From JALZDI01 sp965653225 (GTDB lineage: Bacteria; Actinomycetota; Actinomycetes; Propionibacteriales; Nocardioidaceae): 7,255 bases of DNA. The translations under genes were made by a program, and so were the position numbers. Below, piece by piece: positions 1 through 4,581 of this stretch (position 1 is the stretch's first letter; every line of letters begins with the position of its first letter). A model generated the notes under the pieces. That model did not search any database. It was not told the origin of the DNA and was given only the letters and a program-made list of their open reading frames with translations. The DNA lies in contig CBFGZI010000163.1 in NCBI GenBank assembly GCA_965653225.1, positions 1 through 7,255 on the forward strand, given 5' to 3'.

Positions 1-278
1 TGTGGATGAACCTCAAGCGGATCATCGGCTCGCACTTCGCCAACTACCGCGAGGCCTGGGAGGCCAACCGGCTGATCGACAAGGGCCTCATCCACCCGAC
101 CCTGTCCAAGACCTACACGATGGAGGAGACCGGGCAGGCCGCGTACGAGGTCCACCGCAACCTGCACCAGGGCAAGGTCGGCGTGCTCTGCCTGGCTCCG
201 GAGGAGGGTCTCGGGGTTCGAGACACGACCAAGCGTGACAGGCATCTCAACGCTATTAACCGTTTCCGGGGGGCGTAG
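1..278 (+). CDS. ccr: Crotonyl-CoA carboxylase/reductase, C-terminal end (5' part outside window)
   Basis: Partial gene: the reading frame is open from the window edge (bases 1-2 end a codon begun upstream) and stops with TAG at 276-278. The ~92 residues match the C-terminus of Ccr, the MDR-superfamily enzyme that reductively carboxylates crotonyl-CoA to ethylmalonyl-CoA with NADPH and CO2. Recognisable blocks are LKRIIGSHFANYREAWEANR, HPTLSKTYTMEETGQAAYEV, and the terminal GVRDTTKRDRHLNAINRFRG. The His of GSHFANY (codon 33-35) lies 80 residues from the C-terminus and probably corresponds to His365 of the Kitasatospora enzyme, one of its CO2-binding residues; the numbering is from memory. The other catalytic residues lie upstream. 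Ccr serves acetate and C2 assimilation and supplies ethylmalonyl-CoA for polyketides. The family call is firm, because plain alcohol dehydrogenases of the superfamily lack this tail. Confidence 0.95.
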   Translation, partial: WMNLKRIIGSHFANYREAWEANRLIDKGLIHPTLSKTYTMEETGQAAYEVHRNLHQGKVGVLCLAPEEGLGVRDTTKRDRHLNAINRFRGA

Positions 279-283
279 GCTGG

Positions 284-303
284 GGGCCGGCCATCACCGG
301 CCC
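284..303 (+). terminator. GC-rich hairpin after ccr, possible terminator or mRNA 3'-end stabiliser
   Basis: The arms GGGCCGG (284-290) and CCGGCCC (297-303) pair perfectly around the 6-nt loop CCATCA, with a possible extra G-T wobble at 283/304. It starts 6 nt after the ccr stop codon. No T-run follows, so it is not a canonical intrinsic terminator, although U-less hairpins are often proposed as terminators in actinomycetes. The next gene starts only 34 nt downstream, so partial read-through is possible. Confidence 0.5.
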
Positions 304-320
304 TGACAGGCCCGACAAAC

Positions 321-326
321 GAGGTG
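321..326 (+). promoter_or_regulatory. Ribosome binding site for the DivIVA/FilP-like gene
   Basis: GAGGTG, partly complementary to the 16S anti-Shine-Dalgarno sequence, lies 11 nt before the ATG at 338. The spacing is slightly long but supports that start, which also gives a normal N-terminus ahead of the DivIVA-like motif. No convincing -10/-35 pair is visible in the 59-nt gap after ccr, so transcription may begin upstream or run through from ccr. Confidence 0.55.
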
Positions 327-337
327 AAGCGCGCGAT

Positions 338-1546
338 ATGAGTGACTACCGTGGACTGTCCATCTTCGACGACAACGACAGCAGCGAGAGCGACTCCTCG
401 TACTTCCCGGTAACCCGTCGCGGCGGCTACGACAAGGCGGCCGTGGACAAGTTCGTGGCGGCCAACGAGCAGGGCCGTCAGGAGGCTGCTGCGGCGCTGA
501 AGTCGGAGCGGCAGCGGGTCGCCGACCTCGAGTCCGAGGTCGAGATGCTCCGGGAGCAGCTGACCGAGGCCTCGGAGCCGACCTACACCGGGCTCGGCGG
601 GCGCGCGTCCAAGCTGCTCAGCATGGCGGAGGACCAGGCGGCCGAGGTAACCCGCAACGCCCGTCGGGAGGCGCAGCAGCTGCGCGAGCAGGCCGAGCGT
701 GACGCGGCCGCCCTGCGCGCCGACGCGGCCCAGGAGGCCGACGACATCCGTACCGTGCAGACCGAGGAGATGGACGACCTCAAGGCCCGCGCCCAGAGCG
801 AGGCGGAGACACTGCGCCGGCACGCCCGGGCCGAGGCCGACGACCTGCTCGCAGCCGCAAAGCGCGACTCCGAGCAGATGCGACTGGCCGCACAGCAGGA
901 GACCAACGGCCTGCGCACGACCGCCCGCCGCGAGGCCGAGCAGGCCAAGGCGGCGGCCGACCGCGAGGTGCAGGAGGCCCGGCGCACGCTCGCCGTGGAG
1001 AAGGAGCGGCTCACCAAGGAGGCCGCCGAACGCCACAGCCAGGCGATCGAGGAGACCGAGAGGCTGCTGCACGAGGCCGAGGAACGCGCCGCCGCGGCAC
1101 AGCAGCGGATCTCCGAGGCCGCCGAGCAGGCCGCCCGTCAGCGCCAGCAGGCCGAGCAGGACGCCGAGCGCATCGTCTCGCGCGCCCGCCGCGAGGCCGA
1201 GCAGATCGTCACCGCCGCACGCCGGCAGGCCGAGCAGATCACCGCACACGGGAAGGCCGACTCCGAGCGCGCGATGGAGTCGATGCGCCAACAGCTCGAG
1301 GCCCTGCAGAAGCGGCGCGACGGCATCGTGGCGCAGCTCTCCGCGCTGCGCGACGTGGTCGCGGGCTTCGCCGGCTACGACGACGATGACGGCTCGCAGA
1401 GCCAGGCGCACCAGCCGCAGGGTCGCCAGCAGCAGGGCCGCCAGCAGCAGGGCCGGCAGCAAGACCGTCAGGCACGTGAGCAGGGCGACGACCCCGAGGC
1501 CACGCAGATGATGGACGCGGTGTCCGACCGCGGCGGGCGTCGCTGA
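338..1546 (+). CDS. DivIVA-domain coiled-coil protein, FilP/Scy-like cytoskeletal scaffold
   Basis: 402 residues. The N-terminus is a short acidic Ser/Asp-rich leader (residues 8-21) followed by YFPVTRRGGYDKAAVDKFV (22-40), which matches the DivIVA/GpsB N-terminal pattern (hydrophobic-RRGYD-x-x-x-VD-x-F). A first coiled-coil stretch spans about 44-78. A conserved YTGLGGRASKLLSMAEDQA block (83-101) is typical of the actinobacterial proteins often labelled 'cellulose-binding' and of FilP/Scy. Residues ~86-330 form one long Ala/Glu/Arg/Gln-rich coiled coil with 11-residue periodicity. The C-terminal 60 residues are disordered, with a DDDD patch and a Gln/Arg/Gly-rich tail. There is no signal peptide or membrane segment, so it is cytoplasmic. 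The family organises polar growth and division; a role in apical growth or cell shape is inferred. Streptomyces filP/scy lie near nucS and a hydroxybutyryl-CoA dehydrogenase gene (recalled from S. coelicolor), which supports the assignment. It cannot be assigned to FilP or Scy individually: Scy is much longer. Confidence 0.85.
   Translation: MSDYRGLSIFDDNDSSESDSSYFPVTRRGGYDKAAVDKFVAANEQGRQEAAAALKSERQRVADLESEVEMLREQLTEASEPTYTGLGGRASKLLSMAEDQAAEVTRNARREAQQLREQAERDAAALRADAAQEADDIRTVQTEEMDDLKARAQSEAETLRRHARAEADDLLAAAKRDSEQMRLAAQQETNGLRTTARREAEQAKAAADREVQEARRTLAVEKERLTKEAAERHSQAIEETERLLHEAEERAAAAQQRISEAAEQAARQRQQAEQDAERIVSRARREAEQIVTAARRQAEQITAHGKADSERAMESMRQQLEALQKRRDGIVAQLSALRDVVAGFAGYDDDDGSQSQAHQPQGRQQQGRQQQGRQQDRQAREQGDDPEATQMMDAVSDRGGRR
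659..988 (+). repeat. Ten in-register 33-bp (11-residue) hendecad repeats in the coiled coil
   Basis: Residues 108-217 of the DivIVA/FilP-like protein divide without a gap into ten 11-residue units. Examples are ARREAQQLREQ, AERDAAALRAD, AAQEADDIRTV, ARAEADDLLAA and ARREAEQAKAA. The loose consensus is A-x-x-E-A-x-x-L/hydrophobic-x-x-x. Two weaker units precede it (86-96 and 97-107). The pattern resumes at residue 283 one residue out of register, implying a stutter somewhere in 218-282. Hendecads favour straight or slightly right-handed coiled coils. Confidence 0.8.
1418..1462 (+). repeat. Three tandem 15-bp repeats encoding QGRQQ
   Basis: The units at 1418-1432, 1433-1447 and 1448-1462 each encode Gln-Gly-Arg-Gln-Gln. 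The first two differ at one base; the third differs from the second at two (CGC to CGG, CAG to CAA). They lie in the disordered, basic, Gln-rich tail of the coiled-coil protein. Such a tract can change length by slippage without shifting the frame. Confidence 0.85.
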
Positions 1547-1569
1547 GCCCACGCGGGCGTTGCCGCCAC

Positions 1570-1575
1570 TAGGCT
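1570..1575 (+). promoter_or_regulatory. -10 box of a probable leaderless promoter for the AI-2E-family gene
   Basis: TAGGCT ends exactly 7 nt before the GTG at 1583. This is the spacing expected when transcription starts at the first base of the start codon. No Shine-Dalgarno sequence lies in the 7 nt before the GTG. The matching -35 position (around 1546-1552) shows no TTGACA-like hexamer. Two other genes in this window have the same box at the same distance. Confidence 0.55.
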
Positions 1576-1582
1576 CGCCCGG

Positions 1583-2797
1583 GTGAGCGACGAGGAGGAA
1601 GCGCCGCCGGCCGACGACCCTCAGGGGTCACGGCAGGTGGTCGACGACGGCCACGAGCCCGGCGACGCCGCCCCGCACGACGAGGCCGGGACCACTCCCG
1701 ACGAAGAGACACCGCTCGGGGAGCCCGAGGTGGACGAGCCGCCGGCCCCGCCGCGTCGCGGCCGCCCGGTCATCGCGCACTCGCCGTTCTACATCGGCTT
1801 CTTCGGCGCGCTCGGCGTGCTGGTCGCGCTCGCGCTGAAGGCCATCCTCGCCTCGGCGTCCTCGGTCATCCTGCTGATCGTGGTCGCCCTGTTCCTCGCC
1901 GTCGGGCTCGACCCGGCCGTCAACCGGGTGATGCGCGCGGGAGTACGCCGCAGCCTCGCGGTCGTCGTGGTGTTCGCCGCACTGTTGGTGGCGCTCACAC
2001 TGTTCGTGGTCGCGATCGCGCCGGTCATCTCCGACCAGGTGCAGGCCATCGTGGCCGCCACGCCCGACCTGGTGCAGCAGCTCAAGGACAACGCGCTGGT
2101 CAACTCCCTGAACCGGCGCTTCGACCTGCTCGACAAGGTCGCGCAGCAGGTCCAGAGCGGGGCGGTGGGCAGCCAGCTGGCCGGCGGCGTGCTCGACGTG
2201 GGGCTAGCCGTGCTGGGCGCACTCGCCAACACGCTGATTGTCGTCATCCTGACGCTCTACTTCCTGTCGTCGCTGCCGCGGATGAAGCACACCGCGTACC
2301 GGCTGGTCCCGGCCACCCGCCGCGAGCGCGTCGAGGACCTGACCGAGGAGATCCTGCGCGGCGTCGGCGGCTACGTCAGCGGAGCGTTCGTGGTGGCGGT
2401 CGTCGCCGGGGTCACCTCGCTGGTGTTCCTGCTCATCGTCGGGCTTTCCAAGTACGCCGTCGCGCTGGCGTTCCTGGTCCTGTTGTTCGACCTGATCCCG
2501 CTGATCGGGGCGACCATCGGTGCGATCATCGTCTCGTTGATCGGCCTCGCCCAGGACCCGGTGATCGGGCTGGCGTGCATCGTCTTCTATGTCGTGTACC
2601 AGCAGGTCGAGAACTACGTGATCTACCCACGGGTGATGGCGAACGCCGCGGCTGTGCCCGGCGTCGTGACCGTGGTCGCGGTCCTCGCCGGCGCCACGCT
2701 GCTCGGCGTCATCGGGGCTCTGCTGGCGATCCCCACGGCCGCGGCCCTCCTGCTGCTGACCCGCGAAGTGGTCATCCGGCGCCAGGACAGGCGCTGA
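1583..2797 (+). CDS. AI-2E family (PerM/YdiK/TqsA-type) membrane transporter
   Basis: 404 residues. Residues 1-57 are a hydrophilic, Asp/Glu/Pro-rich, probably disordered cytoplasmic extension. Hydrophobic segments then lie at about 70-90, 92-110, 125-148, 206-231, 262-288, 291-322, 327-339 and 358-393, the last two blocks containing paired helices. An amphipathic, poorly hydrophobic stretch (150-200) separates segments three and four, as is usual in this family. Family signatures are DLIPLIGATIGAII (303-316), YQQVENYVIYPRVM (339-352) and the C-terminal LLGVIGALLAIPTAAA block (373-388). Members export varied small molecules (autoinducer-2, ions, other solutes) and the substrate cannot be read from the sequence. 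The GTG start fits a leaderless promoter, and the preceding gene ends 36 nt upstream. The acidic N-terminal extension is longer than in classical members. The gene converges on the hydrolase pair with 33 nt between stops; I saw no clear bidirectional terminator there. Confidence 0.9.
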   Translation: MSDEEEAPPADDPQGSRQVVDDGHEPGDAAPHDEAGTTPDEETPLGEPEVDEPPAPPRRGRPVIAHSPFYIGFFGALGVLVALALKAILASASSVILLIVVALFLAVGLDPAVNRVMRAGVRRSLAVVVVFAALLVALTLFVVAIAPVISDQVQAIVAATPDLVQQLKDNALVNSLNRRFDLLDKVAQQVQSGAVGSQLAGGVLDVGLAVLGALANTLIVVILTLYFLSSLPRMKHTAYRLVPATRRERVEDLTEEILRGVGGYVSGAFVVAVVAGVTSLVFLLIVGLSKYAVALAFLVLLFDLIPLIGATIGAIIVSLIGLAQDPVIGLACIVFYVVYQQVENYVIYPRVMANAAAVPGVVTVVAVLAGATLLGVIGALLAIPTAAALLLLTREVVIRRQDRR

Positions 2798-2830
2798 GGC
2801 ACCTGCTCGGCTAGGTCGGTCCGATACAGG

Positions 2831-3634
2831 TCAGTCCAGCGACAGCACGAAGTCACCGACCCGGGTGTTGAACGCGTCCGGCGCCTCGGCCGCGGACAGG
2901 TGGCCCACGCCGTCGAGCACGGCCAGCCGCGCGCCGGGAACCGCCTCGGCCATCTTCTCCGCCTCCGCGGGAGGCGTGAGGCCGTCCTCCTCGCCGACCA
3001 GCACCAGGGTCGGTACGCGCACCTGACGCAGTGTCTCGGACGAGTCCGGCCGGGCGGCCATCGCCCGTTGTGCCCACGCGGCGCCGAGCGGGTCGGTGTC
3101 CTCGACGATCTCGCGCAGCCAGGTCACGGTCTCCGGGTGCTCCTCGCGGGTGGTCTCCCCCACCAGGCTCGGCAGCACGTCGTGCACCAGCAACCGCGCG
3201 CTGCCGCTCTGCTCGAGCAGCTCGGCCATCCGCAGCCGGTGGTCCGCGGCTGACGGATCGTCGGCCGAGGATTTCGTGTCGGCCAGCACGAGACCCTGCA
3301 CGACATCGGGCCTGCGTCGCAGGATCTCCATCGTCACGTAGCCGCCCATCGACAGCCCGCCGAGCACGACCCGGTCGAGCCCGAGCCGGTCGAGCAGGTC
3401 GAGCACACCCTGGGCCATCACGTCGACGCCCGGTGGCGCCTTCGACAGCGGCGACTCCCCGAAGCCCGGCAGGTCGGGGGTGACCAGGCGCATCTGCGTG
3501 GTCAGCCCGTCGTACTGGAAGCGCCACATCTCGCGGGTGAAGGGGAACGCGTGCAGCAGCACCAACGGCGTGCCCTCGCCCCAGTCCGTGTAGGCGAGGC
3601 CGTTGCCGGCCGCGCCGTCGTGGCCGGCGCTCAT
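2831..3634 (-). CDS. Alpha/beta hydrolase (pimeloyl-ester esterase / haloperoxidase-like fold)
   Basis: 267 residues with a complete alpha/beta-hydrolase core. The oxyanion-hole region is LLHAFPF (26-32), followed by PDLPGFGES (53-61). The nucleophile elbow is GLSMGG with Ser95, the acid is Asp217 in VGEEDGLTP, and the base is His245 in DGVGHLSAAE. A helical cap occupies roughly residues 125-200. There is no signal peptide, so it is cytoplasmic. The substrate is unknown: the fold covers esterases, lactonases, thioesterases and C-C hydrolases. The ATG at 3634 is chosen because it overlaps the upstream stop as ATGA and the fold begins directly after it (GLAYTDWGEGTPLVLLHAF). The frame stays open upstream, but that part is low-complexity Arg/Gly sequence antisense to codons of the preceding gene. 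Translational coupling to the upstream hydrolase is likely because no good ribosome binding site is seen. Confidence 0.88.
   Translation of the reverse strand: MSAGHDGAAGNGLAYTDWGEGTPLVLLHAFPFTREMWRFQYDGLTTQMRLVTPDLPGFGESPLSKAPPGVDVMAQGVLDLLDRLGLDRVVLGGLSMGGYVTMEILRRRPDVVQGLVLADTKSSADDPSAADHRLRMAELLEQSGSARLLVHDVLPSLVGETTREEHPETVTWLREIVEDTDPLGAAWAQRAMAARPDSSETLRQVRVPTLVLVGEEDGLTPPAEAEKMAEAVPGARLAVLDGVGHLSAAEAPDAFNTRVGDFVLSLD
3631..3634 (-). promoter_or_regulatory. ATGA stop/start overlap coupling the two hydrolase genes
   Basis: On the - strand the sequence ATGA holds both the start ATG of the downstream hydrolase (3634-3632) and the stop TGA of the upstream one (3633-3631). The overlapping frames imply one mRNA and probable termination-reinitiation. 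The region just upstream contains only a weak GAG, not a strong Shine-Dalgarno sequence. Confidence 0.8.
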
Positions 3635-4425
3635 CTGTGCTCGGGCCCGCTCACGGGTACGTCGGAGAACGCCGCCACGGTGCGGTCGGCGTATGCGGAG
3701 GAGTCGGCGGTCTCCATCGGCCCGTCCCACTCCTGCGGCAGTGGCGACCGGGACGGCGCGAGCTTGGACACGACCATGTCCAGCACGGTCTCGGCGTCGC
3801 CGACCCACAGGTGCTTGGCGCCCTCGACACCGATCACCTCGGCCTGCGGGACGCGTGCGAACCTCTCGCGCGCCTCCGGCGGCTGCAGATAGTCGTCGTG
3901 CTCGGGCACGAGCGCGACCAGCGGCTTGCCCGACTCGGCCCACACGTCGAGGTCGTGGTCGGTGGCGAACCGCAGCGGCGGCGACAGCAGCACCGCACCC
4001 ACCACCGACGGGTCGCAGCCGTGCTTGAGCACCAGGTCGGTGCCGAACGACCAGCCGAGCAGCCAGATGTCGGGCAGCTCGGCGAACTCGGCGTACTCGA
4101 TCGCGGCGGCGACGTCGTACCGCTCCCCCTCGGCGTTGTCGAACTCGCCCTCGCTCTTGCCCTGCACGCTCTCCGTCCCCCGCGTGTTGAACCGCAGCAC
4201 CGCGATGTCGGCCAGCGCCGGCAGCCGGTAGGACGCCTTGCGGATGACGTGGCTGTCCATCATCCCGCCGTGTGTCGGCAGCGGGTGCAGGCAGACCAGC
4301 GTCGCCACCGGGTCGCGCTCGGCGGGACGCGCGAGCTCTCCGACCAGCGTGAGGCCGTCGGCGGTCTTCAGCGCGAGCGGCTCGCGGCGCGCGGGGAGTA
4401 CGGAGTTGGCACGGATCGCAGGCAT
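3631..4425 (-). CDS. Alpha/beta hydrolase, COG2945-like
   Basis: 264 residues with an alpha/beta-hydrolase fold of the small, cap-poor type. The strand and oxyanion block is LVCLHPLPTHGGMMDSHVI (43-61), then LRFNTRGTESVQGKSEGEFD (77-96), a pattern typical of COG2945-like predicted hydrolases. The nucleophile elbow is GWSFG with Ser126. The acid is Asp177 or Asp178 in VPEHDDYLQP, and the base is His205 in EGAKHLWVG. Residues after ~225 are a hydrophilic tail. The enzyme is cytoplasmic and its substrate is unknown. It differs clearly in sequence from the hydrolase that follows it, so the pair is not a recent duplication. The ATG at 4425 has no Shine-Dalgarno sequence but has a TAGGCT box 7 nt upstream, which supports this start and leaderless expression. 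It lies downstream of the hydroxyacyl-CoA dehydrogenase gene on the same strand, after a 156-nt gap, and so may also be reached by read-through. Confidence 0.88.
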   Translation of the reverse strand: MPAIRANSVLPARREPLALKTADGLTLVGELARPAERDPVATLVCLHPLPTHGGMMDSHVIRKASYRLPALADIAVLRFNTRGTESVQGKSEGEFDNAEGERYDVAAAIEYAEFAELPDIWLLGWSFGTDLVLKHGCDPSVVGAVLLSPPLRFATDHDLDVWAESGKPLVALVPEHDDYLQPPEARERFARVPQAEVIGVEGAKHLWVGDAETVLDMVVSKLAPSRSPLPQEWDGPMETADSSAYADRTVAAFSDVPVSGPEHR

Positions 4426-4432
4426 TGGGGAA

Positions 4433-4438
4433 AGCCTA
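4433..4438 (-). promoter_or_regulatory. -10 box of a probable leaderless promoter for the hydrolase pair
   Basis: TAGGCT (read on the - strand, 4438 to 4433) is followed by the 7 nt TTCCCCA and then the ATG at 4425. This geometry suggests a transcript starting at the start codon. The bases before the ATG are pyrimidine-rich and cannot act as a Shine-Dalgarno sequence. No clear -35 hexamer is seen 17-18 nt upstream. Confidence 0.55.
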
Positions 4439-4581
4439 GTCGGGGCGCCCGGGGTGGACGCCTCGCTCCCACTTTGAACCGATTGTCCTAGCTTGTTGCT
4501 CGTCGGGTGGTCCGCTGCGGCACCACAACCGGATCCGCGAGGCCATCAAGGCCGGCGCGCGCCATATGCGACGGTCTTCGG
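4439..4581. other. Gap between dehydrogenase and hydrolases; no confident gene
   Basis: This stretch between the dehydrogenase stop and the hydrolase promoter contains two perfect short palindromes, CGGATCCG (4530-4537) and GGCGCGCGCC (4554-4563). Neither has a loop suited to a terminator. The + strand at 4518-4577 reads RHHNRIREAIKAGARHMRRS, which faintly resembles the end of an FCD/GntR-type regulator (see findings). It has no start or upstream domain, so I do not call a gene. Confidence 0.3.

Noticed and set aside
1..9. TGTGGATGA resembling a DnaA box
   Set aside because: It has a mismatch to the consensus and lies in conserved codons of ccr (Trp-Met-Asn), so protein coding explains it.
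113..1552. Very long open frame on the - strand opposite the coiled-coil gene
   Set aside because: It is a shadow of a GC-rich, repeat-containing gene: Leu/Gly/Val-rich antisense with no family resemblance, and the + strand protein is clearly the real one.
2798..2830. Bidirectional terminator between the convergent genes
   Set aside because: I looked for an inverted repeat in and around this 33-nt gap and saw none long enough to support a call.
3635..3943. N-terminal extension of the second hydrolase
   Set aside because: The upstream part is Arg/Gly/Ala-rich out-of-frame reading of the preceding hydrolase. The ATGA overlap start gives a complete normal fold.
4554..4563. GGCGCGCGCC palindrome as a terminator of the dehydrogenase gene
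   Set aside because: It has no loop and no T-run, and such self-complementary GC strings are expected by chance in DNA of this composition.
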